Assembly: GCA_913062595.1 (NCBI GenBank)
Contig: CAJXWT010000001.1
Coordinates: 37,026 to 101,025 of the forward strand
Reading direction: 5' to 3'
Length of the DNA: 64,000 nt
DNA from: an uncultured Fidelibacterota bacterium
GTDB lineage: Bacteria > Fidelibacterota > Marinisomatia > Marinisomatales > TCS55
Every line of letters begins with the position of its first letter. The stretch's first letter is position 1. Of the stretch, positions 37,782 to 46,336 are shown one piece after another. The notes beneath the pieces were generated by a model. The model had not been told where the DNA came from, did no database searches, and saw only the letters and a program-made list of their open reading frames with translations. Both the position numbers and the translations under genes were made by a program.

Positions 37782-39128
37782 TTAGGCTTCTATCAAGGAT
37801 TTCATTCTATCAATTAGTTTCTGCGCGGAATCCTGATTTTCAGCTTCCGCATAAATTCTAATTATGGGTTCAGTATTGGATTTACGCAAGTGAATCCATT
37901 GATTGTCCCAAGTGAATTTAGTGCCGTCTTCTGTATTTATTTCTGCGCCTTCAAATTTATCAATTGCAGCTGTGATTAGCTTATCCATATCAACTCCATC
38001 AATATCCAGTTTATCTTTCACCATTACAAACTGAGGAAGCCCAGCGTAAATAACGCTTAACCGCTCATCAGTCAGCGCCATCCTATTGAGGACCATAGCA
38101 CATCCAACAAGGGAATCCCGGCCTAGATGTGCTTCCTTGAGAATGATGCCACCATTACCTTCACCTCCGAATTTTGCGCCGACATCAATCATTTTTTGAA
38201 CTACATTAATCTCACCTACCGGTGTCCGCTCAACACTACAATTATATCTAGCTGCTATTTTTTCGAGTACCATAGATGTAGACAGGTTTATAACAAAAGT
38301 TTCTTGTGTTTTTTTTTGCCTGATATATCCATCACCTGCTATGGCTAAGGTATATTCATCGCCTAGTGGTTTTCCATCCTCAGATACAACTGCTAAACGA
38401 TCAGCATCTGGATCCACAGCGAATCCAACATCGGCTTTATTACTAACCACTGCCGTGCTGAGCGTCTCTAGATTTTCTGGCAATGGTTCCGGGCCTCTTG
38501 TGAATTCACCGTTTGGTTCACAATTCATACGGATTACTTCGCAATTAAATGATTCAAGCAATCTAGGTAAAGCATCATAACCAGCACCATTTACAGCATC
38601 TATCACTACCTTGAATTTTTTCTTACGTATTTTATTGATATCGATACTACGTAGGCTTGCCACTTGGATAATATGTTTCTGGACAGCATTAACATCCATA
38701 AAGGTTGTACCACTCTCAATATCATGATTTGGAAATTCAATACCGGCATCTACTATGGAGAATAAACTATTACAATCATCAGGTCGGAAAAATGTTCCAT
38801 CACCGCGAATAAATTTAAACCCATTCCATTCAATGGGATTATGACTAGCAGTTATAACAACACCCGCAACAGCGTCAGTTCTCTCTACCATAAATTGCAC
38901 CGTAGGTGTTGGCACAATACCTAATAAAATGACATTTCTCCCATAATTCAGGAGTATTTCCACCATTATATCCAATAAATTCTCTCCTGATGGTCTAGAA
39001 TCTCTTCCGATCATAAAAACACCATCAGGGAACATTGTATGAGCTGCCGCTGCGTAAGCAGCGCAGGTTTCAGGTAACAAGTCTGTTTTTACCAGACCTC
39101 GAACACCAGATATACTACGAATCAACAT
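37782..39128 (-). CDS. glmM: phosphoglucosamine mutase (GlmM-like phosphohexomutase)
   Basis: A 448-residue alpha-D-phosphohexomutase. The phosphoserine is Ser95 in TASHNP, the metal loop is DPDADRL, the sugar-binding loop GEGNGG, and the phosphate-binding site RKSNTEPIIRIYAEA near the C-terminus. GlmM makes glucosamine-1-phosphate for UDP-GlcNAc, needed for peptidoglycan and LPS; phosphomannomutase activity cannot be excluded. The protein starts at LIRSISGVRG, the normal family N-terminus, so the ATG at 39128 is right. That ATG lies only three bases after the U-tract of the rpsU terminator and has no Shine-Dalgarno. Confidence 0.88.
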   Translation of the reverse strand: MLIRSISGVRGLVKTDLLPETCAAYAAAAHTMFPDGVFMIGRDSRPSGENLLDIMVEILLNYGRNVILLGIVPTPTVQFMVERTDAVAGVVITASHNPIEWNGFKFIRGDGTFFRPDDCNSLFSIVDAGIEFPNHDIESGTTFMDVNAVQKHIIQVASLRSIDINKIRKKKFKVVIDAVNGAGYDALPRLLESFNCEVIRMNCEPNGEFTRGPEPLPENLETLSTAVVSNKADVGFAVDPDADRLAVVSEDGKPLGDEYTLAIAGDGYIRQKKTQETFVINLSTSMVLEKIAARYNCSVERTPVGEINVVQKMIDVGAKFGGEGNGGIILKEAHLGRDSLVGCAMVLNRMALTDERLSVIYAGLPQFVMVKDKLDIDGVDMDKLITAAIDKFEGAEINTEDGTKFTWDNQWIHLRKSNTEPIIRIYAEAENQDSAQKLIDRMKSLIEA

Positions 39129-39131
39129 GGC

Positions 39132-39171
39132 AAAAAATAAAAAAGGTTCGGGTTTAAGACCCGAACCTTTT
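39132..39171 (-). terminator. strong intrinsic terminator after rpsU
   Basis: A perfect 13-bp stem (39141-39153 with 39159-39171), built from AAAAGGTTCGGGT and its complement, encloses a 5-base loop. On the minus strand it is followed by a T-rich tract (six T, one A, six T; 39132-39144, sharing the stem base). It stands between rpsU and glmM and should end rpoD-rpsU transcripts. A second, weaker AT stem (39179-39186 with 39191-39198) lies between it and the rpsU stop. Confidence 0.9.
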
Positions 39172-39199
39172 CAAACACTTTCATAATTTATTATGAAAA

Positions 39200-39388
39200 T
39201 TAGTAGCGTGACATTCTCGCCATTCGTCTAGCAGCTTTTTTACGCTCAGCCCGTTTCCTTTCACTGGGCTTTACGTAATATGATTTTTGTCTAACGTCAC
39301 GTAAAATTCCTGCGCGCTCCCATTTCTTCTTGAACCGTCGTAAAGCACGTTCCAAAGGTTCGCCTTCCCTTACAGTTACCTCAACCAC
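39200..39388 (-). CDS. rpsU: 30S ribosomal protein bS21
   Basis: A 62-residue, highly basic protein with the S21 pattern: VREGEPLERALRRFKKK, a central AGILRDVRQKSYYVKPSERKR, and an Arg/Lys/Ala-rich C-terminal helix ending MSRY. It sits on the 30S platform near the 3' end of 16S rRNA. The start is GTG (39386-39388), preceded by an unusually complete Shine-Dalgarno. It directly follows rpoD (22 bases) and is followed by a strong terminator, so rpoD-rpsU form a transcription unit without dnaG. Confidence 0.96.
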   Translation of the reverse strand: MVEVTVREGEPLERALRRFKKKWERAGILRDVRQKSYYVKPSERKRAERKKAARRMARMSRY

Positions 39389-39394
39389 TTATTT

Positions 39395-39403
39395 TCACCT
39401 CCT
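39395..39403 (-). promoter_or_regulatory. extended Shine-Dalgarno of rpsU
   Basis: AGGAGGTGA on the minus strand, nine bases complementary to the usual anti-Shine-Dalgarno end of 16S rRNA, six bases before the GTG start of rpsU. It is the longest such match I saw among the gene starts examined here. Confidence 0.85.
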
Positions 39404-39410
39404 CCGAATA

Positions 39411-40265
39411 TTAGCCTAAATAATTTCTTAATGTCTTACTGCGGGAACGATGCCGCAGTCGACGAATTGCCTTTTCCTTGATCTGTCTTACACGTTCACG
39501 TGTAAGATTAAACTCCTCACCAATCTCATTTAATGTAAGCGCATAATCACGTTCTATACCGAAATACATCTTGATGACCATTTTTTCTCTATCTTTGAGT
39601 GTATCCAGCGAATTACGAATCTCATCCTTAAGCGAATCATTCATTAGTGGAGTATCGGGTGCGACTTGATTGTCATCCTTGATGATATCAATTAGTGAAT
39701 TTTTATCACCATCCCTAAATGGTGCATTAAGTGATTGGTGCCGACGCGATATTCGCATTGCATCAATAACTTCATCTGATGTCATATTCAATTGTCGGCC
39801 GATCTCTTTCTCATTAGGTGAACGTTCAATTTCAGCCTCCAATTTTTCAGCTGTTTTTGTGATCTTGCTGATCGTTCCAACACGATTTAACGGTAAACGT
39901 ACAATGCGTGAATGTTCCGCAAGGGCTTGCAGGATTGATTGGCGAATCCACCAAACAGCATATGAAATAAATTTAAATCCACGTGTCTCATCAAATCGCC
40001 CTGCTGCCTTAATTAATCCTAAATTACCTTCATTGATCAAGTCCGTCAAGGGCAGCCCTTGTCCTTGATAATCTTTCGCCACTGATACCACAAACCTTAG
40101 ATTAGCTTTTACTAATTCCTCGAGCGCGGTATGGTCATCTTGTTTTATCCTTATCGCAAGTTCTACTTCACGATTTGGGTTTAGTGGTTCAAAATCACCG
40201 ATCTCCTCAAGGTATCGACTTAAGCTGCGATTTGATTCGTTTACAGTTCTTCCTGTTTTTGCCAT
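39411..40265 (-). CDS. rpoD: primary sigma factor, short (RpoD/SigA-type, no region 1.1)
   Basis: A 284-residue sigma-70 factor. Region 1.2 begins at [15 protein letters not shown]. Region 2 contains [13 protein letters not shown], the aromatic -10 melting motif. Region 3 has [16 protein letters not shown], and region 4 has the -35 helix-turn-helix [29 protein letters not shown]. The N-terminal region 1.1 of E. coli RpoD is absent, as in the housekeeping sigma factor of Bacteroidota (about 287 residues). That size, and the rpsU neighbour, favour this being the main sigma rather than an alternative group 2 factor. GAGGTG stands 3 bases before the ATG, and a good promoter lies upstream. Confidence 0.92.
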   Translation of the reverse strand: MAKTGRTVNESNRSLSRYLEEIGDFEPLNPNREVELAIRIKQDDHTALEELVKANLRFVVSVAKDYQGQGLPLTDLINEGNLGLIKAAGRFDETRGFKFISYAVWWIRQSILQALAEHSRIVRLPLNRVGTISKITKTAEKLEAEIERSPNEKEIGRQLNMTSDEVIDAMRISRRHQSLNAPFRDGDKNSLIDIIKDDNQVAPDTPLMNDSLKDEIRNSLDTLKDREKMVIKMYFGIERDYALTLNEIGEEFNLTRERVRQIKEKAIRRLRHRSRSKTLRNYLG

Positions 40266-40315
40266 TTACACCTCTGTTGTTATTTACTAGAAAAGCCAAC
40301 AAATTTACACTATTT

Positions 40316-40343
40316 AATATATACGACCCAAGTAACCTGTTAA
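40316..40343 (-). promoter_or_regulatory. candidate sigma-70 promoter of rpoD-rpsU
   Basis: On the minus strand TTAACA (40338-40343, five of six consensus bases) is followed after 16 bases by TATATT (40316-40321, five of six). A start point near 40309 would give a leader of about 44 bases before the rpoD ATG. It lies in the 88-base gap after ksgA, the natural place for rpoD to have its own promoter. Confidence 0.5.
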
Positions 40344-40353
40344 GGGCAACATT

Positions 40354-41112
40354 TCACTTTACTAATAAGGAAAATTCTTCAATGGAAAGACTTTCTGGGC
40401 GTCGAGAAAAATCGATATTTTCTTTAACCAACTTTGAGAAATCCCAACTTTTCATAGAATTTCGCAGCATCTTGCGGCGCTGGTTAAAAGCAGCTGCTAC
40501 AATTTTTTTAAACTTAACGTAATCCTCATCTTTAATGAGTGGCTGCTTCTTTTTGGTTAGCCAGATAAACGCAGAATCTACCTTAGGTTTGGGAATGAAT
40601 ACATCTGGCGGTATGGTAAACCTATAGTCAACATTTAAATAAGCGCCTACAACTACGGTTAACCGACCATAAGCTTTCGTACTTACTTTTGCTGTAAGGC
40701 GTTGTGCTACTTCCTTTTGTGCCATCACAAAAGCATCATCCCAGTAATCCAGCTGCTCAATCAACCAGAAAATTATCGGTGACGTTATATTATAGGGAAT
40801 ATTACCGATTACTCTTACAGGACTTGTGATGGGTAAATCTCTAATATTATTAACTAAGATATCACCTTGAATAACGTTTAACTTTTTTAAATTTTTTTGT
40901 TTATTTAAATGGTCTACAAGTAAAGGATCTATTTCAATTGCCAGCATTTCTTTTACTTGCGGTAATATCTTCTCACTTAAAACACCTTCACCAGGGCCTA
41001 TTTCCAGGATATGATCATTTAACTGCGGATCAACTGTTGATACAATTTTATCCAGTAGGTTATTATCCACTAAAAAATTCTGACCCCATTTTTTTCTAAA
41101 AGGGTGGTCCAT
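40354..41112 (-). CDS. rsmA: 16S rRNA (adenine1518/1519-N6)-dimethyltransferase
   Basis: A 252-residue KsgA/RsmA enzyme that dimethylates two adjacent adenines in the 16S helix 45 loop. The N-terminus KKWGQNFLVDNNLLDKIV, SAM motif ILEIGPGEGVLSEKI and catalytic motif IGNIPYNITSPIIF are diagnostic, and the C-terminal helical domain contains AAFNQRRKMLRNSMK. The start overlaps the tatD stop by one base (TAATG). A gap of 88 bases carrying a promoter separates it from rpoD. Confidence 0.96.
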   Translation of the reverse strand: MDHPFRKKWGQNFLVDNNLLDKIVSTVDPQLNDHILEIGPGEGVLSEKILPQVKEMLAIEIDPLLVDHLNKQKNLKKLNVIQGDILVNNIRDLPITSPVRVIGNIPYNITSPIIFWLIEQLDYWDDAFVMAQKEVAQRLTAKVSTKAYGRLTVVVGAYLNVDYRFTIPPDVFIPKPKVDSAFIWLTKKKQPLIKDEDYVKFKKIVAAAFNQRRKMLRNSMKSWDFSKLVKENIDFSRRPESLSIEEFSLLVK

Positions 41113-41867
41113 TAAAGATAAAATAACCGATTGGCGTTTTCTGTTGTCTTACGCGCAACCAATTCCAAAGGTACTTGATGTATTTCGGCTAATTTTTCGG
41201 CTACATACCTAGTTCGCCCAGGTTCATTTCCTTTTCCGCGGTACGGTACGGGGCTTAAATAGGGTGAATCAGTTTCAACCAGTATTCTATCCAGTGGCAA
41301 GTACTTGGCAACTTCCGGCAGGTTACTATTTTTGAAGGTCAAGTTTCCAGAGAAAGAAATATAATAACCCATGTCTAATAATGTCTTTGCTGTTGAAATA
41401 GTAGACGAAAAACAATGTGCCACACCAATCACATCAGGAAAATCAGATAATACTTTAATTACATCCAAATCAGCATCGCGATTGTGGAAAACAACTGGCT
41501 TTTTCAGTTCCTGGGCGAGCTGCATTTGTTCACGAAAAACTGATCTTTGTATATCAGGGTGTGAAATATTCCTGTAATAGTCTAAACCCATCTCCCCAAT
41601 CGCTACCATTTCGCTGGATTTCATGAATTTCTTGATTTGATCCAGATAATCTGGAGGTGCATTCTCAGAATCATGTGGATGAATACCAGCAGAAGCAAAA
41701 ATATTCTCATATTTTTCAGCCAATTCCAAGCACTGCAAGGAATCTTCCATATTTGTGCCGACACAAATAAAACGGTTAACACCTAACTTTTCAGCACGAT
41801 TTAGGACATTGGCTATGTCCTTTTTTATTTCATCATAATATAGGTGGCAATGGGTATCAATTAACAT
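41112..41867 (-). CDS. tatD: TatD family metal-dependent hydrolase (DNase)
   Basis: A 251-residue TIM-barrel amidohydrolase-type nuclease. Metal ligands appear in order: DTHCHL at the start (HxH), GIHPHD, the Glu in GEMGLDYY, HNRDAD, AHCFS and ETDSPYL near the end. TatD enzymes act as 3'-5' DNA exonucleases or D-tyrosyl-tRNA-type deacylase-like hydrolases; the precise substrate is unknown. It lies 17 bases after metG and is coupled to rsmA, an order (metG-tatD-rsmA) found in many bacteria. Confidence 0.94.
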   Translation of the reverse strand: MLIDTHCHLYYDEIKKDIANVLNRAEKLGVNRFICVGTNMEDSLQCLELAEKYENIFASAGIHPHDSENAPPDYLDQIKKFMKSSEMVAIGEMGLDYYRNISHPDIQRSVFREQMQLAQELKKPVVFHNRDADLDVIKVLSDFPDVIGVAHCFSSTISTAKTLLDMGYYISFSGNLTFKNSNLPEVAKYLPLDRILVETDSPYLSPVPYRGKGNEPGRTRYVAEKLAEIHQVPLELVARKTTENANRLFYL

Positions 41868-41884
41868 AATTACGAATTGATTAG

Positions 41885-43378
41885 TTAGACCTGTATGCGC
41901 GGGAAAAGAGGTTGGTGGTCTCGTATTTTACTCCCTGATTTCAGACCGCCCCATTCTGTTGATTCTCTTGTATTTAACGCCTCAAGCAAAATGGATGTTC
42001 TATTTGGCATTACAGGAGAAAGGAGCGAAGCGCCAATCCGTAGTGATTCGCCAGCCGTGTATAATATTCGTCCGGCTGCATCTTTATTTTCCTTCACCAG
42101 TTTCCAGGGCGCTTGTTCTTCCATGTACTTATTGATCCGCCTGATAAATTGCATGATGTCTTCTATAGCTTCATTAATTTTCATATTCTTTATTTTTCCA
42201 TCTATTTCACTGACTAATTTACCCGCGGCATCTTTTATAACTTTTTCATCCAAGGTAAGTTCTCTAGACTGAGGAATTATTCCATCATAATTCTTATGTA
42301 TAAGGGTTGATATACGATTCAATAAATTCCCAAAATCATTAGCTAGGTCACTATTGTAACGCTTAATAAAAGAATCCATCGTAAAATTTGCATCTTGACC
42401 CAATACCATCTCCCGCATTAAATAATAACGGACTGGGTCAACTCCGTACTCTTCAATCAAATCAAGAGGGTTTATTACATTACCAACTGATTTACTCATT
42501 TTTGATTCACCGCTTAGCCACCATCCATGTGCAAAAATTGTTTTGGGTAATGGTAGTCCTGCTGATAGGAGCATTGTGGGCCAATAAACAGCATGGGCCG
42601 TTAAAATATCTTTACCGATCAAATGGTAATTTGCTGGCCACCATTTCTTAAAAGAAGAGTCATCAGTACCATATCCGGTTGCGGTTACATAATTAATCAG
42701 GGCATCAAACCACACATAGGTCACATAATCTTGATCAAATGGCAGTTCAATACCCCAATTCAACCGAGATTTTGGTCGTGAAATACATAAGTCACTTAAT
42801 GGTTGTCGTAAAAAACCAAGAATTTCATTTTTACGGTGCTCTGGTTGAATAAATGTCTCATGTTCTTCAATATATTCAATGAGCTGACCTTGATAATCCT
42901 TCATTTTGAAAAAATAATTTTTTTCCTGTAATTTCTTGATATCATGAAACTGTCCGCTCTCCGCTTCCTTTTCAGTAATAAATCGTTCTTCGGATACAGA
43001 GTATAATCCTTTGTATTCATCTTGATAAATATCACCTTTATCGAAAACTTGCTGCAAAAATTCCTGAACCACTTGCTTATGTCTTGGCTCTGTAGTGCGG
43101 ATGAAGTCATCATTGGAAATATGCAATTCCTCCCATAATTCAATGAATTGTGGCGCCATTTCGTCACAATGCCGCTGGGGGCCTACATTACTCTCTGCCG
43201 CAGCCTGTTGCACTTTTTGCCCATGTTCATCCAAACCAGTTAGAAAAAACGTATCATACCCTAGATTTCGATGAAAACGTGCTAGTACATCGGCCAATAT
43301 TGTCGTATAAGCATGACCGATGTGCGGTTTATCATTCACATAGTAAATAGGAGTTGTGATATAAAAGGTATTTGACAT
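41885..43378 (-). CDS. metG: methionine-tRNA ligase
   Basis: A 497-residue class I synthetase. HIGH is literal in NDKPHIGHAYTT (about 13-24), and the KMSKS loop is ESKMSKSVGN (about 300). The Cys residues that bind zinc in the connective peptide of many MetRS are absent (GLYSVSEERF in their place), and the C-terminal EMAP-like tRNA-binding domain is missing, so this is a short, zinc-free type. It follows holB by 18 bases and precedes tatD. Confidence 0.95.
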   Translation of the reverse strand: MSNTFYITTPIYYVNDKPHIGHAYTTILADVLARFHRNLGYDTFFLTGLDEHGQKVQQAAAESNVGPQRHCDEMAPQFIELWEELHISNDDFIRTTEPRHKQVVQEFLQQVFDKGDIYQDEYKGLYSVSEERFITEKEAESGQFHDIKKLQEKNYFFKMKDYQGQLIEYIEEHETFIQPEHRKNEILGFLRQPLSDLCISRPKSRLNWGIELPFDQDYVTYVWFDALINYVTATGYGTDDSSFKKWWPANYHLIGKDILTAHAVYWPTMLLSAGLPLPKTIFAHGWWLSGESKMSKSVGNVINPLDLIEEYGVDPVRYYLMREMVLGQDANFTMDSFIKRYNSDLANDFGNLLNRISTLIHKNYDGIIPQSRELTLDEKVIKDAAGKLVSEIDGKIKNMKINEAIEDIMQFIRRINKYMEEQAPWKLVKENKDAAGRILYTAGESLRIGASLLSPVMPNRTSILLEALNTRESTEWGGLKSGSKIRDHQPLFPRIQV

Positions 43379-43396
43379 TATTTGCTTTCAGTAAAT

Positions 43397-44500
43397 CTAC
43401 TTACCTAAACTCTGTTGGATACCAATCAAAAAATTTGTCAATATTAATGGCATGTAAAGATTCTTTCGAGGAGCAATAATTGTTTCTTCAATTATATTAT
43501 TGATTTTATCGAAGTCAGCGTTTGGAAAATTGGCGTTGAATTCTCGCAAATCAGTGGACATGCCATTGATAACATCAGAGTTATTGATACCCACCCGTTG
43601 GAAATAAGCTTGTTTTAACCACCATTGAAGTAAAAAAAGATGGAATTCGAATTCATGAAAATTAATTTTTGCCATCCTACTGTAATTTTGATTGAACGAA
43701 CGCCAATTTTCTATGTGTTCTTCGGTTATCAGGTTTTTCAATGTTTTCACCAATTCCAAAATATCATTCTTACCAAAATCTGACAATGCAAGCGCCCGGC
43801 GCATATCACCTTCAGCTATATTGGCAGCGAATTGCGCTAGATAATCTTCAATACCAGAAGATAATAGATAAGCAACGACGTCATTTCTTTTTAAGGTGGG
43901 AAAATCCAAGCATTGACAACGGGATAAAATTGTCGGTAATAAATCAGCTTTATGATCAGTAACCAAAATGAAAGTTGTATTATTAGGCGGCTCTTCGAGG
44001 ATTTTTAATATCGCATTGGCAGATGATGCATCGCCTGTACACAACATATGAGCATCATAAATCAAAACTATCTTGCGGCCAGTTTCTATCAATTTAAAGT
44101 ACAAGTCTCTCTTTAGTTTCCTAATATGACTGATTGGAATCGTCTTGGCTTTTGACAAGTTGATTTTATAAAATGGATTTTTTGCCTTAATCTTGATTGC
44201 ATCTAATAGTGCTGCCACATCAGCATTACCGGATAACTTTACCTCGCGTGGCATGGGAACGATCAATATTAAATGTTCGTGTTGTAATGATCTAAATCGA
44301 CGGCAGGAAGCACATTCTCCACATGGACCTTCATCAATAACAGTGCAGTTAACATACGCAGCGAATTTGAGTGCTATCGCCTCCTTACCGGATCCCCTGG
44401 GTCCTGAGAAAAGATACGCATTGGCAATGCGATGGTTGCTTTTTAACTGACTTAACTTACTCCAAATAGACTGCTGAACATTAAGATTGATAAATGTCAT
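43397..44500 (-). CDS. holB: DNA polymerase III delta' subunit (clamp loader)
   Basis: About 367 residues. The AAA+ domain has a P-loop-like GPRGSGKEAI, a four-Cys zinc module (CTVIDEGPCGECASC, about 50-64), a DEAH-region equivalent VLIYDAHML, and SRCQCLDFPTL (the SRC sensor/arginine-finger motif of clamp loader subunits). The C-terminal collar domain is weakly conserved. I chose the ATG at 44500 because it overlaps the envC stop by 4 bases; an upstream reading (44515) would add five residues. A DnaX-like protein is less likely given the length and the lack of tau-specific regions. Confidence 0.85.
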   Translation of the reverse strand: MTFINLNVQQSIWSKLSQLKSNHRIANAYLFSGPRGSGKEAIALKFAAYVNCTVIDEGPCGECASCRRFRSLQHEHLILIVPMPREVKLSGNADVAALLDAIKIKAKNPFYKINLSKAKTIPISHIRKLKRDLYFKLIETGRKIVLIYDAHMLCTGDASSANAILKILEEPPNNTTFILVTDHKADLLPTILSRCQCLDFPTLKRNDVVAYLLSSGIEDYLAQFAANIAEGDMRRALALSDFGKNDILELVKTLKNLITEEHIENWRSFNQNYSRMAKINFHEFEFHLFLLQWWLKQAYFQRVGINNSDVINGMSTDLREFNANFPNADFDKINNIIEETIIAPRKNLYMPLILTNFLIGIQQSLGK

Positions 44501-45693
44501 CTTTTCATCAACCATTTTTCAGGATTTAATTTTTGTCCATGGCCCCAGATCTCAAAATGTAATTTTGAACCATCGATGGACCCTACATCACCCATGTATG
44601 CGATGATATCACCAGCCTGAACCTCACTTTCCTCGTTAGTTTCCACATTTGTCACATGGCTGTATACTGTATAGAAACCTCCACCGTGATCAATAATTAT
44701 TGTGGTACCATATCCCCGAATGTAGGTTATAATTGTAATGATACCACCTATGACTGATCGGATCGGAGAACCTGGTTTTCCTTTTATATCAATCCCAGGA
44801 TTATCGGTTGTTGTTTTCCGCTCTGAATTCCAAGTGCGACCGAACCTTTTAACAACGCGACCAGTTGCCGGCCATGGCAGCTGCCCTTTAAGTTTGCCAA
44901 ATGTTTGCGTTTTTAATGCCGCCTGTTGTTTACGTATACGATCTGCCCGATCATAGCTAGATTTATCCCGACGGACTTTTTTTAGCAAACTCTCCAACTC
45001 TTGCATCCCAGCTTGTTTTTCCTCAAGATATTTTGTCAGTTCAGACTGATTTTTACGAATTTTATCCAACTCATGTTGGCGTTTCTTCCGACTTTTTCGA
45101 AGCGTTACTTTGCTCTTTTCCTGGTCCTTTTTTAACCGAACTTTATTGCGATAAGAAGATTCCAAACCAATTCTCTGTTTTCCTATATCAATTAGTAACG
45201 ATTTTATCTTGTTCTGTGTTTTTTGATCAATGTCAGATATTATCCCCATGTATTTAGCACGATATACAGCCTGTCGCCATGATGTGGAGCTCAAAAGCTT
45301 TTCAATATCGGACAAAGTCCCCTTTCTATACATTTGCACAACTCTTGCGGTATACCTACCACGCAAAATTTCAAGTTGACGTTCATTTGCCTGAATCACT
45401 TTTGATAATTTATCTATCTCTGTTTCAGTCTTACCGAGTTCATGTTTCAATTGAGTATACAGTTTATCTGTCAGGGACATTTCTTTATCAATATTTGACA
45501 ATCGTCGTGCAGTTGATTTTTCCTTTTGCTTTTCTGACTTGATCCTGCGCCGGGTTTTCTCTATTTCCTTCCTAACCTTATCAATGGCTTCTGATTGATA
45601 ATCCAACTCAGCATCAAAATCACGGCGACTTTCTTGGGGAAAAACAAAAGAAGTAAAAGTGAGGGTATTTATTAACAAAAACCGTAAAACCAT
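44497..45693 (-). CDS. envC: EnvC-like murein hydrolase activator with degenerate LytM domain
   Basis: Starts with a signal peptide if the ATG at 45693 is used (MVLRFLLINTLTFTSFVFPQ). A TTG at 45768 would add 25 residues and produce an over-long hydrophobic N-terminus. A coiled coil of about 220 residues (Lys/Glu/Arg/Gln-rich) is followed by an M23/LytM domain. In that domain the first zinc ligand of HxxxD is Asn (NPGID) and HxH reads KLH, so zinc binding and hydrolysis are probably lost. That fits EnvC/NlpD-type proteins, which activate cell-division amidases in the periplasm. No ftsE, ftsX or amidase gene is nearby. It is the first gene of the long minus-strand block. Confidence 0.85.
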   Translation of the reverse strand: MVLRFLLINTLTFTSFVFPQESRRDFDAELDYQSEAIDKVRKEIEKTRRRIKSEKQKEKSTARRLSNIDKEMSLTDKLYTQLKHELGKTETEIDKLSKVIQANERQLEILRGRYTARVVQMYRKGTLSDIEKLLSSTSWRQAVYRAKYMGIISDIDQKTQNKIKSLLIDIGKQRIGLESSYRNKVRLKKDQEKSKVTLRKSRKKRQHELDKIRKNQSELTKYLEEKQAGMQELESLLKKVRRDKSSYDRADRIRKQQAALKTQTFGKLKGQLPWPATGRVVKRFGRTWNSERKTTTDNPGIDIKGKPGSPIRSVIGGIITIITYIRGYGTTIIIDHGGGFYTVYSHVTNVETNEESEVQAGDIIAYMGDVGSIDGSKLHFEIWGHGQKLNPEKWLMKR

Positions 45694-45761
45694 ACCACAC
45701 AAAACTACCCAGCAGAATAAAGTCCATCCAAAAGGTTTTAATTTTGTATTAAAGAGTTTTC

Positions 45762-45791
45762 TTGACAAGCCTTAAGAACCTTGTCTATTTT
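45762..45791 (+). promoter_or_regulatory. candidate promoter of the cNMP-binding gene
   Basis: A consensus TTGACA (45762-45767) and TATTTT (45786-45791) with 18 bases between. A start point near 45798 would leave a 22-base leader containing the AGGAGG ribosome site. It overlaps the possible upstream TTG start of the divergent envC gene, another reason to place the envC start further in. Confidence 0.45.
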
Positions 45792-45805
45792 ACCTAATCA
45801 TATTG

Positions 45806-45811
45806 AGGAGG
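45806..45811 (+). promoter_or_regulatory. ribosome binding site deciding a TTG start
   Basis: AGGAGG eight bases before the TTG at 45820. It selects this TTG over the farther upstream TTG at 45781, which lies before the ribosome site, and over the GTG at 45811, which overlaps it. Confidence 0.65.
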
Positions 45812-45819
45812 TGAGGATT

Positions 45820-46326
45820 TTGAAAAACGCATACTGGGCCAATCTGTTTAAAAATTGGGACAAAACTGAAAGCGAAACAGTTACAATAATAAAAAAATTA
45901 CCGATCTTTGCCGACCTCAATAACAAAGAATTAAATGAAGTTAGCAAGTTGCTGCATGATCGAACCTATAAGCCAGAAGAATATGTTTTTAAACGTCATG
46001 CACCTGGTGAAGGAATGTTTATTATTCAGTCCGGAGCAGTGCACATTATTGTTGGTGAAGCAAGTGGTAATTCACAGGTTTTGGCTGAATTATCCAACGG
46101 TGATTTTTTCGGGGAAATGGCCTTGTTGGAAGATGAAGTACGTTCAGCAGCCGCCATCGCAACCGATCATTCTAGACTATTAGGATTTTTTCGATCAGAC
46201 CTTCAAATTCTAATTGAAAGAAAACCCGCACTAGGTAATAAAATTCTGCAAAACTTATCCAAAGTAGTTTGTACCCGTCTCCGAAAGACAAATGAATTAT
46301 TGATGCAGGCACAATCAGATAAATGA
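45820..46326 (+). CDS. cyclic nucleotide-binding domain protein (stand-alone)
   Basis: About 168 residues from the TTG start. A short N-terminal helix (WANLFKNWDKTESE) precedes one CAP_ED domain: KRHAPGEGMFIIQSGAVHII and the phosphate cassette GDFFGEMALLEDEVRSAAA. There is no helix-turn-helix; the C-terminal helix (LSKVVCTRLRKTNELLMQA) closely parallels that of the protein at 31414-31917, so the two are paralogues. It is followed 10 bases later by an AI-2E family membrane protein, an arrangement suggesting a sensor paired with a membrane partner. Ligand is unknown. Confidence 0.85.
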   Translation: MKNAYWANLFKNWDKTESETVTIIKKLPIFADLNNKELNEVSKLLHDRTYKPEEYVFKRHAPGEGMFIIQSGAVHIIVGEASGNSQVLAELSNGDFFGEMALLEDEVRSAAAIATDHSRLLGFFRSDLQILIERKPALGNKILQNLSKVVCTRLRKTNELLMQAQSDK

Positions 46327-46336
46327 TAGGATAATC

